A stretch of 64,000 bases of DNA from Eutreptiella sp. 'Long Island Sound 2002' (GCA_964036045.1 OZ038391.1:43659621-43723620), one strand, 5' to 3'; shown: positions 39,961-51,430, counted from the first letter of the stretch. Notes: a model not told the origin generated them from the letters alone. A program made the numbers and translations.

Positions 39961-41286
39961 TTACTACACCCCTCTCCTCTTAAATCTAGCTAACAAGCAA
40001 GCAAGCACGCAGCAAGCAAGCACGGCACGCTTCCGTTTTGGCCGTTACTTCCGTTCCACCGCTTGGGCCCCGAAACCCACTCAAAACCGGCAAACAAAGG
40101 GCAATGGTTGCTTACACTCCGCGTGTGCCTTGATTGCCCCATGACAAAGAGCTCTTTTCTTGCCTTCTAACTCCACGATATGTCCGAGAACAGCCCAAAA
40201 ATGGCTAAAAATGGCCTAAATGTGCGTGTAGTGTCGAAACGGCCCAAAACCAAGAACGGGCCGTATCTTGGGGCTAAGTGGCTGAATTCCGAATTCCGAG
40301 GGCACCTAGTCCACACGCCGCCCCCCCACTTTTTGTGGTTTCCTAGCCTTAGAATCGCCCAACGAGCCACCTAGACCCCCGTGCAAGTGGTCACTTGGTG
40401 GAGCCGGAGGACAGCTCGGGCTGCGCACGGTTGGGCCAACGGTGGGTCTCCCAGGCTCCCCGGGGCGAAAAGAATCATTTTTTCCAAAGTCGTTCCTAGA
40501 CCATTTGGGAGGCTGAAACAAGTGTTTTTTCGCCCGTTTTGGCCCGTTTTGGCCCATGGAAAATCCAAAATGCCTTGGAAATGGACCGTTTTGGGACCAA
40601 AAATGGGTCGAAAATGGGTCCAAAAATGCCTTTCTCCAAAACAGATCCTAGACCATTTGGGATGCTCAAACAAGTGTTTTTAGGCCGTTTTGAGCCCGTG
40701 GTGACCGTTTGGCCCATGCAAAATCCCAAAATGCCTTGTAAAGGGGCCGTTTTGGAACCAACAATGGGTCAAAAATGGATCAAAAACGCGCTTTTCCAAA
40801 AAAAAAGTGATCCTGGACCAATTGGGATGCTCAAACAAGTGTTTTTTAGCCATTTGCCTGGTGACGTGTTTTGGCCCATGCAAAATCCCAAAATGCCTTG
40901 AAAAGGGGCCGTTTTGGGACAAAAATGGGGTGAAAAAAGGGTCATAAACGCACTTTTCTAAAAGTGAAACGTGGACCATTTGGGATGCTCACACAAGTGT
41001 TTAGCCATTTGAGCCCGTGGGACACATTTTGGCCCTTAGGAAAATCCAAAAATGCCATGAAATGGGCCGTTTTGCAACCAAACGGGTCAACACAGGTCAA
41101 AGCGCCCTTTCCCAACATAGATCCTCGACCATTTGGGATGCTCAAACAATTGTTTTTTAGCTCGTTTTGACCGAGTGTAGCCCCTTCGGCCACATGTATG
41201 CACCAAGTTCTACCCTTCGCAACATACCTTAGAGCCACATGGTGGAGCCATGTCGAGTTGGGGAGAGGGAGTGTAGATTAGAGGAC
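39961..41286 (+). mobile_element. CTACACCCC family, copy 6
   Basis: Direct orientation, head to head with copy 5 and separated by only AATATT-like sequence. It lacks the segment around the CCTAGGTGGTGGCC block near its left end. Confidence 0.85.
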
Positions 41287-41290
41287 ATTA

Positions 41291-41322
<32 letters not shown>

Positions 41323-41323
<1 letters not shown>

Positions 41324-42897
41324 CCTCCAATCTACACCCCTCTCCCATACTCTACGTGGCTCCACCATACGGTTCTAAGGTACGTGCGAAGGGTACAACT
41401 TGGTGCATACACGTGCGGAAGGGGCTAAACTCGGTCAAAACGGGCTCAAAATGGGCTCAAAACACTTGTTTGTGCACCCCCAATGGTCCATGGTCACTTT
41501 TGGAAAAAACGCGCTTTTGACCGATTTTCCATCCATTTTTGCCCCCAAAACGGCCCCTTTTCAAGGCATATCGGTTTCTCCATGACAAAACCGGTCCCAA
41601 TGGGCTCAAAAATGGGCTAAAAACACGTGTGTGAGCATCCCGAATGGTCCACGATCACTTTTGGAAAAATGCGTTTTGACCCATTTTTGACCCACTTTGG
41701 GTCCCAAAACGGCCCATTTTTCAAGGCATTTTTGGGATTTTGCATGGCCCAAAACGTGGCACCACGGGTTCAAAAAGGCCTAAAAAACACTTGTTTGAGC
41801 ATCCCAACTGGTCTAGGGACAACTTAGGAAAAAATGATCTTTTCGCCCCGGGGACCCCGGTGGACCCACCGTTGGCCCTAACCGTGCGCGGGCCGGGGCT
41901 GCCCTCCGGCTCCACCAAGTGACCACTGATACGGGGGTCTAGGCGTCTCGTTGGGCGATTCTCAAGCTTGGAAACCACAAAAAGTGGGGGGTTGCGGGTG
42001 GACTAGGTGCCCTCGGAATCGGATTTTGAGCCACGTAGGCCAAGATACGGCCCATTCTTGATTTTGGGCATAAATGGCGCCCATTTAGGCCTTTTTTGGC
42101 CATTTTTTGGGCCGTTTCTCGGACGTATTGTGGAGCTAGATGGCAACAAAAGGCTCTTTGTCAAGGGGCAATCAAGGCGCACGTGGAGTGTAGGAAGTGT
42201 TTCCCTTCGTTTGTCCATTTGAGCGATAGGGACCCTGGTGGACCCACCGTTGGCCCCCGCCATGCACGGGCTGGGCTGCCTCCGGCTGCACCAGGTGACC
42301 ACTGGTACGGGGGTCTAGGGGTCTCGTTGAGCGATTCTAAGGCTTGGAACCACAAAAAGTGGGAGGTTGCGTGTGGACTAGGTGCCCTCGAAATTCGGTT
42401 TCGGGGCATGTAGCCAAGATACGGCCTGTTCTTGGTTTTGGGCCTGTCTGACATAAACAGCGCACATTTAGGCCATTTTTTGGCCGTTTTTGGGCCGTTT
42501 CTCGGACATATCGTGGAGCTAGAGGGTAACAAAAGGTTCTTTGTCAAGGGGCAATCGAGCGCACGTGTAGTGTAGCAACCGATTTGCTTCGTTTGGCCGT
42601 TTTGAGTGGGTTTCGGGGCTGTTTTGGGCCAAAAAAGGCTGCTTTGGGGCACAAAATCCCGCAGTTTTGGGAGGCACCTCCCGACTTGGCGCCTCCGCCA
42701 CCGGGCGCCCGCGGTGATTTTTTGGCTCAAAACTTGGATTTGGCAAGGGCACCACCTAGGCTCTAGGATGGCTAGAGTAGAGTAGAGCCCGGAGCGATGA
42801 GGCCGAGCAACGGCCAAAACGGAAAGGAGAAGTGCTTGTTGCTTGCTTGCTTGCTTGTTGCTTGTTAGCTAGATTTAAGGGGAGAGGGGTGTAGTAA
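41323..42897 (-). mobile_element. CTACACCCC family, copy 7
   Basis: Inverted, flanked by (TA)n. It contains a local duplication: the CCACCGTTGGCCCCC to CGGACATAT segment occurs at 41860-42125 and again at 42235-42520. Confidence 0.85.
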
Positions 42898-44378
<1,481 letters not shown>

Positions 44379-44539
44379 AAGGCTTCCATTCCGATCATGC
44401 TCAGACTGCGAGGTTCACCATTCCTACTTCCTACAGCACTGCGATAACCATGAGTTCTGAGTTCATGTGTGGGCCTTGCAAGAGCCCCTAGCACATTGAT
44501 CCACGGCTTGCTAACCATAGGAACCATACTCCATCCCTC

Positions 44540-44995
44540 CTGCATATGGACAGTGGCTGCTCAAGTCGGGGGTGTGTGGGTCACGGAGGCGGACCCCCCA
44601 AAGAGGATGAACCACTAGCGGTGCAGAAACACGGCAACAAACAAACGGACTGTCGCCTCCAATTAGCCCCGCAAGAACATTGGCAGACGGACAGTGGCTA
44701 CTCGCGCATACGGACAGTGGCTGCTCTTGCACACAGAGAGTGGCTGCTCAAGTCAAAGGTCAGTGGGTCAGGCAGGCTGACCTCCAAAGAGGTTGAACCA
44801 CTGGCTATGCAGAAACACTGCAACCAACAAACGGCCAGTCCTGTCCAATTAGCCCCGCTCGAACATCACTCTGTGGCACCCCGTGCGGCCCCTGTGCAAA
44901 AGAGGGTGCAAACCGATCAGCATGCGGAAACACGGCAACAAACAAACCACACAATACATGCGTGCAGGTACTATGCCACCGGCCTCGTACACACG
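44540..44995. repeat. 3' region of the retrotransposon: tandem repeat of about 188 bp
   Basis: GTGGCTGCTCAAGTC occurs at 44553 and 44740, AACCACTGGC..TGCAGAAACAC at 44609 and 44796, and CAATTAGCCCCGC at 44660 and 44840. A third partial unit starts near 44907. A subrepeat ACGGACAGTGGCT is also present. Confidence 0.8.
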
Positions 44996-45138
44996 GGAGC
45001 CTAAAATAGAGGGGTGACATGGGTGTGGGCCCATGTGCACCCCTGCGGACCAGTCGCTGGACTTGTCCAGGGGAAGAGAGTAAGAGAAGACGGAAGCCAC
45101 AGGAGGTAAAGGCCGCACTTGCCTGCCGACCCGCGCCC

Positions 45139-46011
45139 TCACCGGGCCCGGCATGCTGTGGGCACAAACACTGGGAGCCGTCCTACAGAGACAGTGTAGC
45201 CCCGCAGGAACTGACGCCTCTGCGGGTGGGCCAATTGCCCACTGTTCGCCAAGGCATCTGCACGCTCATTGCCTACCACACCAATGTGGCTGTAGACATG
45301 CCGCCACAACGCGCGTGCTATACGAGCAGACGACTCGGATTGCAGCTGTTGCCACAAGTCCGCATTGGGAAAAGGCCTTCCCTGCAACCGCCAACGTTGG
45401 AGGTGCTTGGGAATGCCATCATACACATACTTACTATCAGTGACAATCCTGAGCACCTGGCCCCGTGGTGCCACTCGCAAGGAAGCAATGCAGGCTAACG
45501 GTTCGGCTTGATTGACTATCTGCATTGGGCCTTCCAGGGGCTGCGCCACATTGCGTGGGTCCATGGGCCCAAACCACACGCCATCGCCCGCAAATCCCTG
45601 GCCCGGTCCCTCGGGGGCATAGGAGCCATCCGTGTACACCTCAGGGATGTCTACTAGGTCTGGCTCCACGCACTGCACATCTGCCAGTGCACGTTTCCTG
45701 CCCACTCTGTCCACAGTCACTTTCTGGAAGTAGCGATTCGGGTGCTGCGGAACTGGGTTATCCCGCTTTTGGCCCGCCGCATCCGACTCTGGACTGACTG
45801 GGATATTACGGTTTGTAAGCCAGCCCTCCAAGGCCCCTGCAAACAGGAGAAACCGCTTGGTGATCCAAAGATAAGTCCGGCATAGCAAGCCATTTAAGTA
45901 CCTCTGAGTGGAGTACCGGAAGGTAAGCTTGCACTGAAAACTTGGCTTGCTGAAAAACGGTAGCACACCTGCAGGACCATGGTACCCTAACAGCCTTTCA
46001 GGGGAGGACAC
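45139..46011 (-). CDS. RNase H domain of the non-LTR retrotransposon
   Basis: The open frame holds a complete RNase H fold signature from about residue 125: VYTDGSYAPEG (first Asp), VNQAEPLACIASL (Glu), RIVTDSKYVYDG (second Asp), and YSHIGVVGNERADALA (His region and final Asp). All four catalytic acidic residues are present. The enzyme would remove the RNA strand of RNA-DNA hybrids during second-strand synthesis. It lies downstream of the RT on the same strand but in a different frame, with about 470 bp of frame-shifted sequence between, so it was probably once part of the same polyprotein. The frame ends PTACRAR followed by a stop. The true start is unknown. Confidence 0.85.
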   Translation of the reverse strand: MSSPERLLGYHGPAGVLPFFSKPSFQCKLTFRYSTQRYLNGLLCRTYLWITKRFLLFAGALEGWLTNRNIPVSPESDAAGQKRDNPVPQHPNRYFQKVTVDRVGRKRALADVQCVEPDLVDIPEVYTDGSYAPEGPGQGFAGDGVWFGPMDPRNVAQPLEGPMQIVNQAEPLACIASLRVAPRGQVLRIVTDSKYVYDGIPKHLQRWRLQGRPFPNADLWQQLQSESSARIARALWRHVYSHIGVVGNERADALANSGQLAHPQRRQFLRGYTVSVGRLPVFVPTACRAR

Positions 46012-46480
46012 CGGGAGCCCTGGTCAGCGAGAGCAGGGGGTAAGTGGAGCACAGCCGACAAATCGGCACCCTGCCACCCGGACCCTAGACCAAGGGGAAG
46101 GTACACTGCACAATTCTCACAGGATCGGTGCCTTGGTGCAGTGGTACACATCCTCCAAAACCGAGTCAAACGGGCATCAATATGGATAGGCGGGCCAGGT
46201 CGCTTTCATACGCGAACCCACCGAGAGTTTCGTCCACAGGCAAGTGTCTATGAAGTCCAAGTCCGCTGGGGGCGAGGGTGAGGCAGTGGAATGCACGCCA
46301 CACCCTTGCCGGTTGACGTTGGTCTGCCCAACAGCGCGCCGCCACTGCCCCCGAAATAGGCGTAAAACGCAACCCCTGATCCATTGGGAGGGGGGGGACT
46401 ACACCCTGAATCGGCTGGTGCCCCTCCCAAGCCGGGATGAGGCGGCGAACAAGCGACAGAAGCGCCTGATGCTGATGAGC

Positions 46481-47728
46481 TTAGAGTTTCCGGGCCCCCT
46501 TCCAGCACTGTGGCACCACGGCCTGCCGTGAGGCAGGGTCTACCAAGTTAGAGACCCACAGGACACCCCGACGAATCAAATACTTGCACATCATAGATTT
46601 CTCGGACATTGTAACCAGCCGGTTGTTCCACAAAGGGGCCGCAGCCACTTCCTGCCAAGGCAGGCCCAGCCCTTTATGCAAACTATTCAGAGCAGACAAG
46701 GCTTTCACAGACGAGGCCAGCCACGGCGCGTTACGGATACCACACGGGGACAACTGCAACAAAGGCAGCTGGGATGATGTATGTACAGTACCCGTGGAGG
46801 AAAGCCAAGTAGAAAAGGTGTCATGCGCCTCTAGGCCATACCGGGTAGGCTGTTGCAGGTAACGCGTAAACGTTGCCTCATGGGTTGTCCAGAGATACAC
46901 CTCCGGGAGCCGAAGCCCTATCCCCCCCTGTGCCGCACTTAGGTGCGGCACATGCCATGGCACCTTCCCATTCTGCGCACGAAAAGCCACGACCAGGGCC
47001 CTACGCAGACGCTTGAGCACCTGGTCCGGCGGAGGGTGTGCCACATTAGTCACTTGCAACACAGGATAACACCACATGTGCAGGAGCAAGACTTTCTGCT
47101 GCCGAGACAGAGGCATGCGTGAATTTTGCACACAGCGTGACTCGAAGAGAGCCACTGGCTGATCATAGGCAGCTAGCACAGAAACATGCCCGAACTGCGT
47201 GCTCAGATAACGTACATGGGACACCACCTTGATACCAGCCACCCACGGGGCCGTAAAGCCCTGCAAGAGGAGGTGTGTTTTCTCGACGTTCAAGCGAAGC
47301 CCCGTACACTCACCAAAGGCCTTAAACTCGGCAAGAAGGGACTGCAGATCGTCGCCGATCGTTGCCTCGCGTCTAGTGAGACGGACGAACGCATCATCAG
47401 GGTAGACCCAAATGTGTGCCCCATAGGGGCGCAACACAAAGCAGATTACAAAAGTAAGCAGGGAAAACAAAATCGGGGAGAGGGGGTCACCTTGGCGAAT
47501 CCCTAATGCCGGGGTCAGGGATTCCTCACGCACCACCCCACCCATAACAAGACATAGCACTGGGCCCTTGAGAATCCGCATCGGCACCGCTAGCCAGGGC
47601 GCCGGAATGCAGATGTACTTGAATAATGCAGCCATCATCGGATGGCGGACCGAATCATGCGCTTTACTGTAATCTACAATGAGCCATGCTGAAACCTCAT
47701 CTCCTGGGCCACTGTGCCACATCTGTTG
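46481..47728 (-). CDS. Reverse transcriptase of the non-LTR retrotransposon (N-terminus displaced)
   Basis: From the CAA codon at 47726-47728 the frame reads the RT core: motif A AWLIVDYSKAHDSV, motif B GIRQGDPLSPILF, motif C YPDDAF, then NVEKTHLLL and a thumb-like region. Non-LTR RTs normally have YADD or FADD at motif C; proline here is unusual and may reflect decay. The same open frame continues upstream to 47962 through transposon DNA, so its first 78 codons are not retrotransposon. The part of the RT before motif A lies at 50863-51430. The frame ends at 46481 before the RNase H. Confidence 0.9.
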   Translation of the reverse strand, partial: QQMWHSGPGDEVSAWLIVDYSKAHDSVRHPMMAALFKYICIPAPWLAVPMRILKGPVLCLVMGGVVREESLTPALGIRQGDPLSPILFSLLTFVICFVLRPYGAHIWVYPDDAFVRLTRREATIGDDLQSLLAEFKAFGECTGLRLNVEKTHLLLQGFTAPWVAGIKVVSHVRYLSTQFGHVSVLAAYDQPVALFESRCVQNSRMPLSRQQKVLLLHMWCYPVLQVTNVAHPPPDQVLKRLRRALVVAFRAQNGKVPWHVPHLSAAQGGIGLRLPEVYLWTTHEATFTRYLQQPTRYGLEAHDTFSTWLSSTGTVHTSSQLPLLQLSPCGIRNAPWLASSVKALSALNSLHKGLGLPWQEVAAAPLWNNRLVTMSEKSMMCKYLIRRGVLWVSNLVDPASRQAVVPQCWKGARKL

Positions 47729-47963
47729 GGGTGGGCGAAAATTGGCTTGCGCCCACGGGGGGTCACGGATGTCCATTTCCCAAACCCCCCCCCCCCCTTC
47801 TGGCCCGCCGTGACGGGGCAGTGACAACCGGTATACACAGCCCCCCAGTCCCCCCCCCCTACCCCCAACGGTGGTGGTATTTATGTCCGGTCCATTCCGG
47901 TTGCATCCCATAGCACGGGGGGGGGGGGGATGCAACGCCCCACCATGGCCTCCCGTTGGCAAA

Positions 47964-49411
47964 TTAGTCTGATGCAGATGTCAAGGAAGACACATCAGAG
48001 GACTCCGATGAATCAGAATCAGAACATGTGCTGTCACTGTCCGAGCTTGACGTGCTATCTGAAATGGAAGCAGAGGTAACATGGGAGCTGGAAGCAGAAT
48101 CTTGGGTGGAAGGCACGTAATCACCATCTGCAACTCTGGAATCACCACTTGATCCCTGTGCGACACAATCAGGACAGAACCACGAATGATTTGGCACCTG
48201 TGTAACAGGTGGCAGGAGGCATTGTTGGTGATACCCAATCGTGGAGCTATGGTCCCCGTCACAAAGCAAGATGTCATTACCATCACTCACCTCACCACTC
48301 AAGCATATGACGCAAACAATGTCCGAATCATCACCCTCCGGATCAATTTGTAACACCTCTTCCACATGGGCAATTTCAGCTTCCTCCATGGGCAAGCTGT
48401 GTTGCTCGCGGATGAGGTGGATATAGTTGTACACTCTCTGGATTAGCTCTGGCTTGGGACCACTACTACACAAACCTTGTTGCATCAAAACCTTTTTCAA
48501 GTTTGACACAGTACACTGCCCGTTAATGCCCATGGAGCCACGCAATTGACGGAGGAGGCGCTCCACATCAGCCAAAACACCCGGTGTGACCTGCCCACAT
48601 CGCCGCTTCAAACGAGCCTCATCCTTCAAAAACTCCAAACTACGGCGATTGCCGAACCACTGCTCCACTTGGGAGACCTTCGACACATTTCCTAGTGCAA
48701 CTCTGGCCACCTCCTTCATTTGTTCCTCGGTAGGGTGGGAGGTTTGGCGGTACAGTTGCTTACAGTGGACAGATGGAGGATCAACCTTGAGAACCGTCAC
48801 ACCTCTTTTTTCCGCTTCCTCTGCAACACAATCTGCCGTCATGAAACTCCCATCATCAGCATAGATGGGGTCATTCAAGAAGGGAGGAATTGTGTGCACA
48901 CTGATGGACAGAACTGAGCAAGTCTGGAATGATGGAGGGCTTGGGTAATCTGCAGGGGTGCACAGGCGCTTCAGTTTGGTCACACAGGCTGTGCGACGCA
49001 ACTGAAAATCAAAGAAACCTGCAATGTGATGCAAATCCTGGTACCGCAGAGCATTTGCAATGGACAGACGTGTATTCAGGGGCACATCCTCGCTCTTTCC
49101 ATCAAGGACAGTGCGACAGTGCATCCTAAATTCCTGGGAGTATGTCTCTGACCCCGCAACCTCGGGATGGGACCTCAAACTGATGATGGGCATGTCACTG
49201 TAGGTGGCACCAGCAATGGCATTTGACAGGACCTCCTGAAAACGGCGGCGCCGCACGACGAGCATCTCTGCAGCAGGAAGGGATATGTCACTGGGTAGGC
49301 ACACAGCATCCCTCAATTTTGCCTTCTGCACAGCCCGAGTTTCTGCACCGTTTACCCGCTCAGCTTCATTAAATGAGGATAGGCCCGCTGCCCTGCACTT
49401 GTTGTGAGACA
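47964..49411 (-). CDS. Homeodomain-like / SAP / PHD-finger protein of the TIR transposon
   Basis: An open frame of about 480 codons with no internal ATG-based start evident; a TGA lies directly before it, and it overlaps the upstream frame by 44 bp. Segments in order: residues 30-200 unknown; about 218-262 homeodomain-like (HPTEEQMKEVARVA, then VEQWFGNRRS, the recognition-helix signature WFxNRR); about 299-331 SAP-like (TVSNLKKVLMQQGL, SGPKPELIQRV), a DNA-binding fold; about 367-416 PHD-like (CVIC, ILLCDGDH, YHQQCLLPP, WFCPDC), normally a histone-tail reader, with one zinc ligand apparently substituted; 425-482 Ser/Asp-rich acidic tail. No DDE catalytic motif was recognised. The combination suggests a DNA- and chromatin-binding protein, either a transposon accessory protein or a captured host regulator. 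Codon use and frame integrity suggest it is not long decayed. Confidence 0.75.
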
Positions 49412-49647
49412 ATCACAGCTTGTCTCACTTCACTTAAAAAGGCAGGGTTCGTACATCTCTTGTCAGCCAGCCTTTTCATGACACGTTGCTTCAGTTGCCA
49501 CCTACTCTGAACAATTTGAGTCCTATCCTTGCGCGGAGCAGTGAAAAACATTTCAAAAACAAAGAAATGTTCTGAATTCCAAAACTCTTCATACTCATTA
49601 CGAGGAACAGGGTAGGGCTTGAAAGGCAGGGGAATTATGTCTGACAT
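49369..49647 (-). CDS. Upstream frame of the same transposon gene
   Basis: The ATG at 49647 follows CTTTTTTCAGGCACCAG, which looks like a splice acceptor or a pyrimidine-rich leader. The frame of 92 codons (MSDIIPLPFKPYPVPRNEYE, EFWNSEHFFVFEMF, SRWQLKQRVMKRLADKRC) shares the region 49369-49411 with the next frame and would join it by a -1 shift or a small intron. No domain recognised. It is likely the N-terminal part of the homeodomain-SAP-PHD protein. Confidence 0.6.
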   Translation of the reverse strand: MSDIIPLPFKPYPVPRNEYEEFWNSEHFFVFEMFFTAPRKDRTQIVQSRWQLKQRVMKRLADKRCTNPAFLSEVRQAVIVSQQVQGSGPILI

Positions 49648-49657
49648 CTGGTGCCTG

Positions 49658-50600
49658 AAAAAAGATACTTTTTTTTCCCCCTTTCCTTGTGGGTGGGAGT
49701 AAGGAAAGGAGAGGTCGCGTTAACCTTTTTGGCCCCTATGGGATGGGGGGGTCTGAGTGTGTATTTCGCTTAGCCCACTTTATAAGGGGGTTGGGCATCG
49801 CGACTCCTGAGGAGGAGCCCTGGGCGCCCCCAGTCCTCAGTTTTTTCTTTTCCCCCCTCCCCTCCTTGGATCATCCAGAGAAGGGTGTAACACCTGCCTG
49901 ACATAAACTTCTGGCACAAAAAGCCCCACCCCTCCGGAGTTGTACCAATAAACTCCATCATTGGACGCGGCCGGCACCTAAGGGGCACCGGTCGAAACAA
50001 AAAAACAGTCAGTGGGGACCATTCATGGGTCCTGTCACAGTCCATCACAGAAACAGCACAGAAAAATTTAACTTGTCTGCAACATCCCTAACCTGTTGAA
50101 GTCATAAAAGGTGTGGAACCCGAAGGCAGGGGGCAAGAGAGCGGGGGTGGCCCAGGCGGGGAGGGTAGGAGAGGAACTTACAGGTTTTTATTTTTTAAAC
50201 CCCACCCTGCTCTCTTGGACCCCTTGGGTGCCTGGGCGTCCTCTCCTCCCCCCCCTGTAGGGCAAGAAGGTGAAACCTGCCTGCCCAGGCACCCAGCCAT
50301 CAGACAGCACCTGTTTAACTCAGAAAGGATGGTTCGCCAAAAAAGAAAAAATAAAATTTGCAAAGTGGTGCTGTCAGTGGCCCCCTGTGTTTAACTGACT
50401 TTTGTTTGTTTCCTTGTCAGGGGCTGGTTGCTTCGGGGAAGGGGTCGAGAGCAGGGGGGGGGGGTTTAAGGGGTATGTGTGCCTGTGACTGACACAAAGG
50501 GTCCCCCCTGATGGGGGGACCTGTAGAAAACTGTCTTGGGGGGGGCATGCACATGCAAACATGCAAACATGAAGACATAAAAAAGACGAAAAAAGCGAAG
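49658..50600. other. 5' non-coding part of the TIR transposon
   Basis: Two GC-rich blocks with internal complementarity (around 50120-50165 against 50205-50265, and CCTGGGCG/GCCCAGGC words). The sentence-like repeat GA(C/T)CATNCATNGGTCCTGTCAC occurs at 50017-50040 and 50754-50777. No gene recognised; a promoter or intron of the transposon gene is possible. Confidence 0.5.
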
Positions 50601-50603
50601 GGA

Positions 50604-50610
50604 AAAAAAG
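50604..50610 (-). terminator. Oligo-T run after the tRNA-like unit
   Basis: Seven T on the minus strand, four bases past the 3' end of the tRNA-like unit. Consistent with RNA polymerase III termination. Confidence 0.45.
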
Positions 50611-50614
50611 AGTA

Positions 50615-50686
50615 CATGAAGCGGGGATTGAACCCAGGACTCTTGAATCAGAGCCTAGGCCTACTACCAACTAAGCTACCTCAGGA
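50615..50686 (-). tRNA. tRNA-like pseudogene or tRNA-derived unit (Pol III type)
   Basis: On the minus strand a 72-nt unit has an A box (TAGCTTAGTTGG, 50668-50679), a B box (GGGTTCAATCCCC, 50624-50636), a 4-bp D stem, a 3-bp-plus-wobble T stem with a TTCAATC loop, and a T7 run at 50604-50610 just downstream, as a Pol III terminator would be. The acceptor stem does not pair, the anticodon arm (GGCTC..GAGTC) leaves an 8-nt loop and there is no room for a variable loop, so the anticodon cannot be assigned. It sits inside the TIR transposon, about 180 bp from its end, upstream of its gene on the same strand. Confidence 0.5.
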
Positions 50687-50862
50687 TCTGACAAAAATTA
50701 AAAATCAGAGAGTGTATATCATACTAAAAAAAAAAAAAAAGGCTGACAATGAGGACCATACATAGGTCCTGTCACGGATGTCCATTTGCCAAACCCCCCC
50801 CCCCCCCTCCTTCAGGCGACAGCCGTGACCCCCCCCGGGCGCAAGCCAATTTTCGCCATCCC

Positions 50863-51430
50863 TTGGACAGAAGCCAGATAGTCGAACATGGTGTGACCGC
50901 GACGGTAGGCCTTTTGTTGGGAAGGGACCAGCTGAAACAAGGCATCCTGCGTAGCAGGGTCCCTGTTACCCACTTTTGCCTGGCCTGTTTAAGCGCAATG
51001 GGTCGCTAGCGGTCCACCGCGGCTCAGCCCGGGTCTTTGGGCAACGTGCGCACAAGCGCCGTCACCCACTCATTTGGGAGGCCCAAAGCCTCAATTGCCT
51101 AATAAGCACAATACATATTACTAACGGAAAAAATTTGGAAAGCCTTGTAGACCCCTGCCTGGATGCCATCATCCCCAGCAGAGGATGAGGAGTCCATCTG
51201 CTGGAAGGCCGCATAAACCAAGTCGTCAGAGCAGGCCTTCCAAAGCAGTGGTACCGCCGTGCGCCACTGCACTGGCAGGCGCCGAGCCTCCAGCCAGCTA
51301 AAGCACTCCTCCTCTAAGCGGGTCCCCGGGCACATGATTGTGCTCCAATAGGACACCAACTCACGAGCAATTGCCTGAAGATCACACAACAAGTGACTCG
51401 ACCGAGCTTTCAACACACATGCATACACAC
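50863..51430 (-). CDS. Retrotransposon RT region upstream of motif A
   Basis: The frame 51099-51428 contains LPVQWRTAVPLLWKACSDD and SSSSAGDDGIQAGVYKAF, the S..GpDGI....YK.f block that opens non-LTR reverse transcriptases. Further down, in another frame, VPSQQKAYRRGHTMFDYLAS followed by VQ corresponds to the ...Q.gF..GR...D.i block and ends exactly at the transposon's TSD. At least one frameshift or stop lies between, so this copy could not make an intact RT even without the transposon. Confidence 0.75.

Larger units (their letters stand above)
47729..50862 (-). mobile_element. TIR DNA transposon encoding a homeodomain-SAP-PHD protein, inserted in the RT gene
   Basis: The 40-bp ends GGGTGGGCGAAAATTGGC.. 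(47729) and, inverted, GGGATGGCGAAAATTGGC.. (50862) match at about 36 of 40 positions, to GTCACGG. The trinucleotide TTG (CAA on the coding strand) lies on both sides (47726-47728, 50863-50865), and both copies are in frame with the interrupted RT. Inside each end is a module of about 55 bp in direct orientation (GTCACGGATGTCCATTT.CC, poly-C, CCGTGAC). Cargo: the two-frame gene at 47964-49647 and a tRNA-like unit at 50615-50686. A GGG terminus and 3-bp TSD recall PIF/Harbinger-type elements, but no DDE transposase was recognised, so superfamily is undetermined. Confidence 0.8.

Noticed and set aside
47729-47963. First 78 codons of the long RT open frame as a genuine N-terminus
   Set aside because: They lie in transposon DNA (TIR, poly-C, GTCACGG module) and are open by chance; the retrotransposon resumes exactly at the CAA target codon.
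50615-50686. Functional tRNA gene with a defined anticodon
   Set aside because: Acceptor stem does not pair and the anticodon loop has the wrong size, so no isotype can be given.
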